Source of the DNA: Parietaria judaica
Lineage: Eukaryota > Streptophyta > Magnoliopsida > Rosales > Urticaceae
Length of the DNA: 64,000 nucleotides
NCBI GenBank assembly: GCA_954871525.1
Contig: OX940864.1
Span: 22,500,001-22,564,000 of the forward strand
Reading direction: 5' to 3'
The first letter of the stretch is position 1; the number at the start of each line of letters is the position of its first letter. Positions 9,213 through 19,595 of the stretch are shown here, piece by piece. Below the pieces are notes generated by a model. That model was not told the DNA's origin, searched no databases, and saw only the letters and a list, made by a program, of their open reading frames with translations. Position numbers and translations under genes: made by a program.

Positions 9213-9972
9213 TGTTAAAGTCGGATTTGGTCAAATCCACCCTCAACACAACTCGTGTCGTTTTGTCCATAAACGACATGAGGGAGGCGAGGAAGTTCAC
9301 CAGCGAAGAGGGAGTTATCCCCGAGGAATGACACCCCCGAGGAGGAATACCCCGAGGAGGTTCATCAGCGAGGGGACGCAGCCACGCGAGCAAGCGGGTC
9401 GCGATGAAGCGTCCCATCACGACTCGACGAGGAACTTCGTCATGATGATTATGCAGAGCCCGGTGACAGCCGAAGAGACGTGCATTTAATGAAGCCGACC
9501 TACTCCCTCGATGAGAGCGTCAGCGACGGCTGACGAGACGCGCATTTAATGCGGCGAACCTACCCATTACGGGAGCATGCTCGGAGGTGACATAAAGTGA
9601 GGATAAACCCCGCTGCCCTCAAATCACGTCAGAAAATGATGATTAAAGAGAAAAAGGGCGGGAAGGATAGAAGGGGAAAGTATTGTAACTCTATAAAAGG
9701 CAAGATAAGCCTCATTTTGTGGAGGTTGGTCAGTTGGTGATTCGAAGAAAAGGGAGAGAAAAAAGACTCAGCAAAAGCAAGAAAAAGAGATCTTGTAATA
9801 GAATTATCTGAGGCTCATGATCCTTCATCTGTCCAGCTATTTAACGGAAGAAAACCGAGCTCATTTCGGAAATCATAATAAAACAGAGATACTCATCATT
9901 TGTTGTCATTTTATTTATTATTTGATGATTGTCTTTGTGACTGGAAAAGGGTGGTGAAAAACCCCCTCTACA
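9213..9972 (+). repeat. G1 3' LTR
   Basis: 760 bp, matching 721-1480 with about four differences seen by eye. Followed by ACAAT at 9973-9977. Confidence 0.95.
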
Positions 9973-10299
9973 ACAATGTTTTGCCACGTGGACGAGCCCA
10001 ATTAGGGGTTTAATTCGTTGTTTTGTCATAAACGAGGCTAATGTGGGCTCATTCACGTGACAAAAAATTTCTATGTCAGCAACCCACGTTTGTCCATGTC
10101 GCCAGAGTTAACAGATAAGTTAACTGCGTTACGAGAATTGAGTGGTCAACTCCTCAAATGTGACTTTGGGTACTTTTGCCACCACTTTTAAACTTTGGGT
10201 ACACAAGGGGTTCTTTGACCAAACTTTGGGTATTTTTACCGTTATTAACCCTTATTTATATTATAAAGCAAATACAAATGTCATACAATTACAAACCGA

Positions 10300-12854
10300 T
10301 TACTCCGGGTTCACCACATTAAGCTCGTTGAAATAGTCTAACAACTCGTTGTCTACCATTTGATTATCTTGCGTTCGCTTTTCGGCCAAAATCCAATCCT
10401 TGGAAAGCATAAGGATTTCGACCAAAAACGCCTTCGTTGACTTGCGTCGAGCCTCCAATAGGCGTCCCGCCAACGAGAAAGCCGCTTCCGATGACATCGT
10501 GGAGACCGGAACGGTGAGGATGTCGCGAGCCACCAATGATAAAACCGGGTACTCAAGACGATTTACGCGCCACCATTCAAGTATATCGAGGCCTTCGTCG
10601 GGACACGGTGCCGGTGGAAGGTTACAAAAGACGTCGTACTCGTTGATTCTTCGGTGGTTTGCTCTTCGGGGACGACGACCTCCGGAACTCTCGCTATGTT
10701 GTGACGTTAACGCCGGACTTGACACCGTTGATGATCCTCCGTGCCCGCCGGTATGAGTTAGGTTGTAAAACACCCGATGCGTCGAAACATAGGGCGCTCC
10801 GGGTCCGTTGCTCGGGGGCGGCGTCGAGACGTGTTCCGTGTCTCCTTCTTGCTCCATGTCCTCGTAATACTTTGTCTCGTACTCCTTGTAAAGAAGCCTC
10901 ATCTTCAATTCCGCGTCGGGATAGTCTTTGTCAAGGTATGGATCTCCCGTCAATTGTTGCATCATAGCCAAGATCGCCTGCAATTTACTGAGCTTTAGTG
11001 TAGGATCTATGATTATAGCCGCGGAAAACAAAAATGGAAAATGTTTCCAATAAACCCTAAATTTTTCAATCATCGGTGTAAAAACATTTGCAAATAAAGG
11101 GTTTTGTTTTTCTTTATCAAAATGAACATTAATATAAAAAATGCAAGCTAAAGCTAAATGAGATGTAGGTTTGTAAACATGAGATAAAGTAACGGTAATA
11201 ATATAAAAAAGAGATAGAAAAGCCTGGAATTTTATAGCCATCATCCAATCAGATTCGTCGAGGTAGTCGTCCACGTGTCTGAACTCTTGTCCGTTGATCC
11301 AGTTCGTAACTAGCTCCCTGCACGGTATGACCGCCTCCAATATCAAGTAGGTAGAGTTCCACCAGATAGGCATATCCGGAGACTCACTCCGCTTTGTGGT
11401 ATTCCCTGCAATATGCTAACCAAGATTCCGTGCGCATAGTAGATGGTCGTTTGTACATAATGGCACTCCTAATTCTATCTATGCTTGGCGAAATAATATT
11501 TAACCCCGCTTGAACTATCAAATTGATAATATGGCATGCACATCTTTGATGAAAATAATCGGCCCTAAAATTATCGAGACTATCCTTTAACACATCAATG
11601 GTAATGTTGTGGGGGCTAGCATTATCTAATGTAATTGAAAGTACCCTATTGCTAAGGTTCCAAAATGTCAACACATTCAATATAGCCTCGGCAATGTTAA
11701 CCCCGGTATGCCTAACACGCATGGGTTTAAATCCTAAAATACGCTTTTCTAATTTCCAATCATCGTTAATAAAATGAGCTACAACGGAAATATAATCATC
11801 GTTAGCATGACATTTCCAACAATCCGATGTTAAAGCAAACTTGTACGATGCTTGTTGAAATAATTTGTCTAGCTCAATTCTTTGTTCATCATAATATTGA
11901 ATAATTGTCTCTCTAGTTACATGATGCGAGACATACCGGTAGTTTATCGGGGCGATGAAGGCTAAAAATTCGTTGAGACCATCTCCCTCGGAAAACGATA
12001 CCGGTAAACCATCGCGTATGATAAATCTAGCGAGAGCTTTCCTATAAATGAGATTGGATAAGCGACTTACCTCCTCACTTTCTTACGCTTTCGGCATTGC
12101 TTGGCGTGATCTCTGAGGTACGATGTGCCTTGAATTTTTGGATCGGCCGCCTTTATTTCTCCGCAAGTTCGACATTTCCCGAATCTTTCCTCTTTTCCTG
12201 TAGTATGATTAAGAATATAAAGCGGAAAAAGTCATTTTGCCATACCGGAGATGTTAGGTTTTTCCTCTTCCTCGGCTTTGGCGGTGGCGAGTTTGCCGGG
12301 GGCGGAATAGGAGGCCGACTAGAACCACGAGGCCGACCACGAGCTCGGACCGGCGGCGGCGGTGGAAGAAGTTCTTCTACTTCGTCCTCCTCTTCGCCCT
12401 CCTCTTCGTCGTCGTCCTCGTCGTCGTAGTCGTCCCCGCCTTCGGGACCTTCGTAATTCGGATCGTCGTCTCTTTCGTCGTTCATGTTCATCGATGCCGA
12501 AGCTTCTCGGTTTTGGCGATGTTGGTTTTGGGCATCGTACGCCTCTTGCTCGCTCGACCATTCCGGAATATTTCCTGTAGCATTTTGAAGCAAGTTAGTA
12601 AAACCACCGAATTGTTGACCATAAATTACCGGAACGAGCGCATTGGGTTGAATTTGTGGCGACGGTAGACTAGAGGAACCCGGAGCATTTTGTTGGTAAA
12701 CACCGCCATAATATGTATGTTGTATATGTTGTTGTTGTACCGGCGCCGGCGGAGTTGAATGCGGAATACTATTAACCGACCCGGTTTCGGAACCGGTCCG
12801 TCCTTTTCCTCGGCGATCATTTCGGCCTCGAGAACGGTTATCGGAACTAGACAT
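10300..12854 (-). pseudogene. hAT transposase, decayed
   Basis: The start is at 12854. An N-terminal low-complexity acidic and Pro-rich region leads to a BED-type zinc finger near 12090-12200 (CRTCG then LRDHAKQC), which is out of frame with the N-terminal ORF. A central part at 11384-12060 contains LTSDCW and LDNAS blocks typical of the hAT catalytic domain. A 357-residue frame at 10300-11373 carries the C-terminal dimerisation region (STMSSEAAFSLAGRLLEARR). A stop and at least two frame changes separate these parts, so no full transposase can be read from one frame, although a small intron near the zinc finger cannot be excluded. It belongs to the zinc-finger BED, ricesleeper-like hAT group common in plants. 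The G1-bearing MITE lies just downstream of its stop. Confidence 0.82.
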
Positions 12855-13465
12855 TAATAAACTATACTATAACTAAACTAAACTATATAATATAAATAAA
12901 CTAAATTATAAATAAATTAAACTAAATTAAACTATACTATAAATAAACTAAACTATATAATATAATAGATATTATGATAATAATATTGCTAGAATAACTA
13001 AATAAGTAACTAAGTTATAAGAGTATTAATATAACTATATGATAAGAAAACTATAGCTTAAAATCGGATTTTTGAGAGCTTGGGCGAGTTGAGAGAGTAT
13101 GAGATGAAGAGAATGAGTTGAGTGGAAAAAAAATGAGGGAGAAGTGTGGTTTTTATAGGGAAAAAATGGAGAGAATCGAGTAAAGAGGGTATAATTAATA
13201 CCCAACGGATAGAAAACAGGGTCCTTTTCTGCAATTGCAGAAATTTTCTCGGGAGCAGGCGGGAAAGCCGTTGCCCAACGGCTCCTTCATCCACGCCGTA
13301 CGCGTGGCACATCCAACGGCTCAAAACATAGAGCCGTTGGGTTTAAAAAAAAAAACCGTCGGAGCCGGGTTAATCCGGCTCCGTATTTAGTCGGAGTCGG
13401 AGCTCAGACTCCGTAAAAAAAATGGAGGGTCCGAATAATCCGACCCTCCTACATTTCCAGGACTA
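12855..13465 (-). other. hAT 5' region with AT-rich repeats and hairpins
   Basis: 12870-12970 is a low-complexity run of ACTAAACTATA-like repeats. Hairpins are at 13361-13382 and 13424-13449, close to the terminal inverted repeat. No gene is seen here. Confidence 0.6.
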
Positions 13466-13473
13466 GCGGAGAG
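13466..13473. repeat. hAT target-site duplication, right copy
   Basis: GCGGAGAG, identical to 141-148. Confidence 0.8.
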
Positions 13474-14238
13474 ATGAACCGAAGCAACAGTTTTGAAGCT
13501 TTTGAGAAGATGAAAGCGTATTGAAGAAGGAAGAAAAAAAGAGAGTATTTAGATATTTTAATATAAATGTTTAGCAAATAAAAAAAATCAAATAACTATT
13601 ATAACATCAGCATGAAAATTTAATGGGCCCATTGAACAAATGATATATTAAAAAACGTGAATGTAGAGGCCCATTGGATGATATATTTAACACCAGCATG
13701 TTTAAAAAACTCTCTTTGATAAGGCCTGGGCCTCATGTGCCTTAGCCCAAATCCGGCCCTGAAGTTTGGTCAATTTAGACGATATTTATACAATATTTTT
13801 TTAGCGGTAGAAGTATATAAAATTAAAAAGATTGAGGCGGCATGTATAAGTTTATAAAATTTATAATATAAATAAAATTTTAATTAATTTTAATTGCGTG
13901 GTGAACTAACAATTTGGCTCAAAGATTGATATGTTGAAAAACAAACAAATCGAATTGGGCCTTGATAGGTCTAAAAAAATTCAAAATTTGGGCCGGTATC
14001 AAATAACTAATTGATTATTCGGTAACTCATACGACGAAATCCTACGCCAACACGTTAATACTTAGGCTCGAGAATCACCACACCACAAGTAGTGCAACTG
14101 GTGTTTTCGCTGGACCCCTCACTGTTCCATTTAGGGTGAAAATAAACTCGGATCCAAACCCGAATTCGTATCCGTATTTGAAATTTGGATCCGGATCAAT
14201 AAATTTTTCATCAATATCATAGTAGACACTTTTCAGTA
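13474..14238. other. Intergenic, with a second hAT-like terminus
   Basis: No reading frame of note. The sequence ending at 13761 (read on the minus strand as CAGGGCCGGATTTGGGC) looks like the terminus of another hAT element extending to the left. Its partner end is not found in the window. Confidence 0.4.
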
Positions 14239-14257
14239 AATAACGTCTTATCTTCTT

Positions 14258-14356
14258 TTTTTTTTTTTAAGGCAGCTTTGCTGTAGTGGGGATCGAACCC
14301 ACGACCTCCACTTTGGAGGTGGTATGGAATTACCACTAGGCTATCCTAGCAACCAC
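14258..14356 (-). mobile_element. tRNA-derived SINE, 99 bp
   Basis: On the minus strand a tRNA-like head (B box GGTTCGATCC, T stem GTGGG/CCCAC, an anticodon-like loop reading CCA) is followed by a short tail and an A-run. The 19-bp direct repeat AATAACGTCTTATCTTCTT flanks it at 14239-14257 and 14357-14375. The long target duplication and A-tail indicate retroposition by LINE machinery. The acceptor stem is imperfect, so it is unlikely to be a working tRNA gene. Confidence 0.85.
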
Positions 14357-14375
14357 AATAACGTCTTATCTTCTT

Positions 14376-14639
14376 AAGTGGATACTTAAACTTGTATCAT
14401 TTAAATACGTAGTTCTCAGAGTCTGATGACATAAAAATATTAAGCAGAATCAAGTACATATACTCTAATTTCTGCATTTTTGGAAAAACAAAATCAAATG
14501 CCAACCACATTCTTATGAAAAGTGAATAAAATTGGAAATAAGACTACCAAAATTAATGAATAAACAGCATCTCCAAAAATAAATAGGTTATCATTGTAGA
14601 GACAATGTAACACAAAACAAATATATAAAAAGAAATCCC
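14376..14639. other. XTH 3' flank
   Basis: AT-rich, probably the 3' untranslated region and downstream flank of the XTH gene at its right. No other gene seen. Confidence 0.4.
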
Positions 14640-16572
14640 TCAAAACTGTTGTTTGAAGCACTCGGGAGGCACTCGCCCCCCGAACCTCTTCGTGTCCTTG
14701 CAGTAGTCGTAGATCATGAAGTTTGCTCGGACCCAATCGAGCCGCCCCATCTGGGCGTTGCTGAGGCGGACAAAGGCAGGGCTGCTCCACCAATTCCCGG
14801 GAGAAGTGGCGCCACACCGTGCCACGCTGATGGGGCCGTCCCACTTGCAGGCCCTGGCCCTGAAGCGGCGGAAGGCGGCAGTGAAGGGCGCGTTTTGCCA
14901 GGCGATCTTGTCCCTGCCCCCTCTGGTGGCCCAGTCGTCGCCGTCCCACAGGCTGGAGTGCACTCTCATGCCCTGCTGGCTCGGGAACGCCACCCCTTCC
15001 TTCTCGTAATTCCGATACACGCGGATCGGAGTGTTGTCCACGTACCATCTGTATTTAATTTTAAAACTTGTTACGAATCTCACATTTGAAAGATAAAGAT
15101 GAGATCATTAAGTAAGTATAAATTAGTCACGCGCTACTATAGATAGACCGGTGAGATTATCAATTCTATGGATAGAAGGAAAACTAGTTTATGTACTATA
15201 CAATATATGTGTGAATATAATTATTGTAAAATTTAAATATGAAAGATGTTACTTTTGTATTTTAAAACTTTTAACATATTTTATCCTATTTTTTTCTTCG
15301 AACCAAAATTTATTAGGGGTAAAAAGTCATTTTTGTATGTAACTTAAATTTCAAAATATTGTTCTATGATCAATTGTTTCAAAATCCCAATTAAGAGGAA
15401 AATAATTATGCTAGAAAACTGAGTACGGCGTAATTTGTTCTTCTTTTTTGTGCTGTATTTTTTAGAGCTTACACGACGACGTTAGGGTTCCAGTGGATGG
15501 TGTAGTTGTGGTAGTCGGCGGTGGGGTCGAACCACGGGTAGAACTGTTGCTCTCTGCTACCGTTTCCTCCCGTGTAGATATTGGTGTGAATGATGTAAGG
15601 CTGCCCCGACACGTTTCCCAAGAACTCGAAATCAATCTCGTCATGCTTTGAGCCCGTAGATGACAACTGAATATCGAACATTCGTAAGAAGGAAAAAAAA
15701 AATTAGACCCCAACATCATATATAGATTACTTAACTTGCAAAGCCTGTAAGACTATTTCAGGCGGTTGAATGTTTGAAACTCGTATCCTTTAAATATATA
15801 TTTTTTTAACTAAATGCTCACTTTTCAAAATAACTATTAAAATTCACCGTGGCAAAACTTGCGTTTCCACGACGGTTTTTTTAAACCGTCGTGCAAACCT
15901 CCGTATTTCGACTTTGTTCGGCGGTTTTCTTAATCTCGCCCAAATCTCCGTGTTTTCACTTTGCTTGGTGGTTTTTAGAAACCGTGTGCAAACTTCTATG
16001 TTCTTAGTTTGCACACAACGGATTTTGAAGACCCGTCTTGCAAATGACCATATTACCCCGTAATTTCACTTTGCATGACGTTTTTTGAGGAACTGTCATG
16101 CAAACCTCTGTATGTTCACTTTGCAAACTGTTTTTGAAGAACTATGGTGCAAATTTTTGTATTTTCTCTTTTATGACGGTATTTTGTGTAAGCCTGTATT
16201 AGTTTAGAATGAACGAATATGATGAACTCACGTAGTGGGCAGTGACAGTTCCTGCGGAGTTGCCAGGCACCAACTTGATGAGCATCTCTATGCTTCCGAA
16301 CATGAAGCTTTTTTTCGATCGAACAGCAGACCCTGCATGCATGCCATTATAAATAATATTATATATATATATATACACATATATACATGTTAATAATAAT
16401 TACCTGAGGTTTGGTCAAGCACGAGTTGAAGATCTTCGCCATTGATCTTTGCATGTTGCTGGCCCCAGGTGAAAGTCATGCTCTTCGAGATCATTGCATC
16501 AACGAGAAGTTGATCGACTGAAATGACCAAAAGACCCAACATAAGAAGTCTCATGATATTGATATGTCCCAT
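14640..16572 (-). CDS. XTH: Xyloglucan endotransglucosylase/hydrolase (XTH)
   Basis: Four exons on the minus strand: 16404-16572, 16232-16332, 15473-15666 and 14640-15048. All have GT-AG boundaries and together give one 290-residue frame, the usual length for the family. Residues 1-26 look like a signal peptide (hydrophobic [13 protein letters not shown]), so the product goes to the cell wall. The GH16 catalytic motif DEIDFEF lies at residues 99-105, with Glu100 as nucleophile and Glu104 as acid/base. An N-glycosylation site (NVS, 108-110) follows directly, as in most XTHs. Exon 4 holds the conserved XET C-terminal region with its paired cysteines. XTH enzymes cut and rejoin xyloglucan chains during wall growth. 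Intron 2 carries a tandem hairpin repeat remnant. I cannot tell transferase from hydrolase activity from sequence alone. Confidence 0.95.
15854..16190. repeat. Degenerate tandem hairpin repeats in XTH intron 2 (CACTA-like)
   Basis: About six diverged units of roughly 48-62 bp. Each has CACTTTGC, then an arm like GACGG, a T-rich spacer, the complement CCGTC, and TGCAAAC. Such GACGG/CCGTC hairpin repeats are typical of the subterminal zones of plant CACTA (EnSpm) elements. No CACTA terminus was found, so it is probably a fragment. Confidence 0.55.
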
Positions 16573-16620
16573 ATTTATGGTTTAAGCTCTCTTTGAATGA
16601 AGTTGGTGTGTTTCGAGGGT

Positions 16621-16628
16621 TTATATAT
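16621..16628 (-). promoter_or_regulatory. TATA box of XTH
   Basis: ATATATAA on the minus strand, about 50 bp before the start codon at 16572. The motif and position are suitable for a core promoter with a short leader. Confidence 0.6.
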
Positions 16629-16639
16629 GCGAGAAGAAA

Positions 16640-18546
16640 ATACTCCCACCAACACCTAACTACTCAGTTTTCAAATGCAATATTATATTAATTCAAACAA
16701 ATCGTATATGGTTCATGAATTTAGAATGCCTATACTAAAAAATTCTCGAATGTGACAATAATAATTGGGTATAAAATTAGCTGGATTTTTTTGTCTTTAT
16801 TGAGGAAATATAACACAATACTACCTGAAAACCGAACTAGTACCAAACGCAGAATTTACAGGATATAACAATAATAAAAAATTCGAATTATCTCCACAAA
16901 TTACGGTAAAAAAAAGTACTACCGCAAGTGGTAATAGGCATTTCATGCGATTTTATTTATCGAGTATATTTTGGCAAAGGTACGAGAAATACTTTTGGAT
17001 TTGATAATTATTTAATAGTTATGGTTCATGTAGAAACTTTGTTATTTCTTTATATAATACATATATTATTTTGTTAATTGTAGTATTGAATTTAATTACC
17101 ACCTAGCTCATATGTGGTTAATTAACAGCACTAAAAGTGGTTAACAGTGAGACCATGTTGTGGTTTTTAGAACCGAAGTGCGGTAATCGCAATTAAAAGT
17201 CCAAAAGTACCGCGTTGAATTTTATGTAGTATACATACACATGTATATAATTAAAATTTTGACTTTGAATTAGATGTGTTTTAATAGCTTGGAAGTGTAT
17301 GCTGGTAACCTAGAACTGTATTTAGTGAGTGGGACCTTTCGTGGACGGCCATAATTAGAGTATACTTAGTCTTGGTCTACCACTAAAGCATATATATAAC
17401 TATATACGACGTATTTTGTGCATCATTATATAAGTGTGTATACATATGCATTGTCAAACATTGAATTTATTAATTTGAGCAATAAATATAGACGTGAGAA
17501 GAGCGGAATTAGAAATGGGAAAATGGTTGGATTGGAGTGGCTTACCTTAGCTGGGACGCGCTGAGGAATTATTCTTGTGATTAATTTCAAGAGTGTAGTC
17601 GTGCACATCACTAATATTTTCAATTTCAAGAGGGACACAGCACAGCCGTGAAACGACAATTTTAAAACATAAAATCGACTTTCTACTAATTATGATCGAG
17701 GTGCTTATGAATATTGATGCAACATGATGTGATTAATATTTTCCATTTTATTTTATATTTTTTTTATTGTAATTACAGAGAGTGCTCAAAATTACTCCTC
17801 ACCTAGGGCTTTGAAAATCTCAGATACGGCCCTGGCTCGTATCCCTACATTGATATCTTGATTACTGATAAGATCACTTTGAAAAATTATTATAACGAGT
17901 TGAAAGTTACTCTAGAAAACAAATTATAAATATTTGTTTAACTATAAATTACATAATATAACAAGTAAATAAAATAAAGTACAATTACAATTACGAATTC
18001 AAATTAGTATTTTTTTTTATCTTTTTAGTTTTCTTTTTTTAATTTCTCTTTAATTTTCAAAGTAATTGTGTTATGTGCAAATGTCATTGTTGTATTTGAA
18101 ATGTTGTTGTGTTTTAAAATATGTAAAGTTATGGTTTTTTTTATAAGTTAAATACTTTCCCTCATAATTTATATTGGGAGAAAATATATTCCTTCTGCAA
18201 ATAATGTTATGCAAATAGATAATAACTTTGTAAAAAATTAAAGCACTTTTGAAATTTTTAAGAATTAAAATCTAAAAGAAATAGATATATAGTATTATGT
18301 ATTGTAGTATAGCATGAGTTATAGATGTCGATTGGAGATGCATTGAAAATACATCTTACAGCTTAGGCGGCATTTTACATGAATTTACTCACTATAAGAA
18401 TGATCTACAAAGTACGAGTTATTTTTTACTTCAACGCTTCATCTAGTACAGGAATGATTTTCTCAAGTAAAAAAGAACAAAAATAATCCGTCTGTTAAAA
18501 AATGATTAGAGGATTATTACGAAAGCTTACATTTTCTAAATACAAT
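16640..18546. other. Intergenic, AT-rich, with a hAT-like terminus at 17834
   Basis: Upstream flank of XTH. No credible gene. The sequence ending near 17834 reads on the minus strand as CAGGGCCGTATCTGAG, resembling a hAT-type terminus of an element lying to its left. The matching left end was not found. Confidence 0.4.
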
Positions 18547-18555
18547 TAGATATAA

Positions 18556-19077
18556 GGGTGGTTAGCGACAAAAGTATCTAAATTATTTGAAAATAGGGCA
18601 TCATAGAATCGATTTAAAAAGAATTTTGATAAAAATATCTAAGTTCATCTTTTTTGGCGGATCGGTAGACCCGATCATCCACTTTTAATTTAGTTTTTTT
18701 TTTTTATAAGTATTTCCGTCAATGATGACATCAACAATGCAAGTCACGATGCTATTGAGGAGATGAACTGAGAATCCGAGAGAGAAAGTTAGAAGGAAAA
18801 TAAGAATTTGTGTTGTTGATGTTCCAAGAATCTGTGTTTACATGTAGACTTATTTTGGTGTTCGTGGGTTTGATTGTTTGAGTTTATTTGTCTACTTGTT
18901 GATGTCATCACTAACGAAAATAGTTATATAAGAAAACTTAACAGAAAAGTGGACAAGGTCTACCATACTGCTAAAAAAGGTGAACATTGGTACTTTTACG
19001 ATTTTGCCACATTTTTTCTAAGTTAACTCTAGGCCACCCATTTTAAAATAACTTAGATACTTCTGCGCTAATAATCC
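18556..19077. mobile_element. Mutator-like MITE, 522 bp
   Basis: Terminal inverted repeats of more than 100 bp (left GGGTGGTTAGCGAC, right complement GGATTATTAGCGC). The 9-bp flanks TAGATATAA (18547-18555) and TAGATAAAA (19078-19086) differ at one base. No coding capacity. It is a different family from the MITE at 536 and 27661. Confidence 0.78.
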
Positions 19078-19086
19078 TAGATAAAA

Positions 19087-19595
19087 ATAACTAATAATAA
19101 ATATATGAACTTCTACAATTATTTAAAAGAAATAAATAACATTTTTTAAGTTTGCTTCTGTTTTAATGGTGAGGACAAACGTAGCACCAAAAATGAAATA
19201 ATGAGATCATTGCAAGTTTTTTTTTTTTCTTTTCAAATTGATCACTATTGATACAATCATGTAATTGCTCATTGTTTGCTCTTTTTTTTTTTTTTTTATA
19301 AGCATAATCAATTTGAATATAGCTAATTGTTTGTTGATCAATGCCTTTAAAAAATTGCATAATACCGAATGTATCCTCAGTTGCAGAGGATGCATGTGTA
19401 CTACAAAATTGTGTTTACACGACATATTATATACAAACCCTACGATTTCGACACAAACTCACAACCTTGCAATACAGGTCTCGATCAACTAATTGGTATT
19501 TCTATTTAGTCCGGTGATTTTCCGTCCCTGCAACTCCTCGGATGTAAGAGTCACCAAAAATATTACTGCTTGGCAAATTACGATAAATGGATGCG
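19087..19595. other. Intergenic and 3' flank of the methyltransferase gene
   Basis: AT-rich with homopolymer T-runs at 19217-19229 and 19282-19297. No gene seen. Confidence 0.4.

Larger units (their letters stand above)
721..9972 (+). mobile_element. LTR retrotransposon G1 copy 1 (Tat-like, no gag-pol, carries an F-box gene)
   Basis: It has two 760-bp LTRs (721-1480, 9213-9972), a primer binding site directly after the 5' LTR, a purine tract before the 3' LTR, and the 5-bp target duplication ACAAT at 716-720 and 9973-9977. The LTRs start TGTTAA and end TCTACA. By eye they differ at about four positions, so the insertion is recent. The 7.7-kb interior has no gag, protease, RT or integrase. 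It holds an intronless F-box gene on the sense strand, two tandem repeat arrays and a three-exon antisense gene. That antisense gene resembles one in the pol-bearing Tat element G2 in this window, which is why I place G1 near the Tat lineage as a non-autonomous member. Confidence 0.92.
536..10251. mobile_element. Mutator-like MITE, split by retroelement G1
   Basis: The left piece (536-720) and right piece (9978-10251) form long terminal inverted repeats beginning GGGTTAATGACGG and ending in the approximate complement. The 9-bp duplication TTATTTATA flanks the whole at 527-535 and 10252-10260, as expected for Mutator-type elements. Without G1 and its target duplication the MITE is about 459 bp and matches a second copy at 27661-28120. 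It has no coding capacity. It inserted into the 3' part of the hAT element before G1 arrived. Confidence 0.88.
149..13465 (-). mobile_element. hAT DNA transposon, nested and inactive
   Basis: The two ends carry matching terminal inverted repeats. The left end starts TAATCCCGCGAATGTAGGAG at 149, and the reverse complement of the right end starts TAGTCCTGGAAATGTAGGAG at 13465. The 8-mer GCGGAGAG flanks the element at 141-148 and 13466-13473, which is the duplication length of hAT elements. GC-rich hairpins lie just inside both ends. A decayed hAT transposase lies at 10300-12854 on the minus strand, so the 5' end is on the right. The element is interrupted by a MITE (536-10251), which is interrupted by retroelement G1 (721-9972). 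Without those, the hAT unit is about 3.6 kb. Confidence 0.85.

Noticed and set aside
13722..13761. Right boundary of the hAT element that contains the transposase at 10300-12854
   Set aside because: The ends at 149 and 13465 have matching inverted repeats and an exact 8-bp duplication; the 13761 terminus has no visible partner.
14275..14356. Functional tRNA-Trp gene on the minus strand
   Set aside because: The acceptor stem is imperfect, it carries an A-tail, and 19-bp duplications flank it; a SINE fits better.
14649..15089. Plus-strand frame opposite XTH exon 4
   Set aside because: Shadow of the XTH coding exon; no family resemblance.
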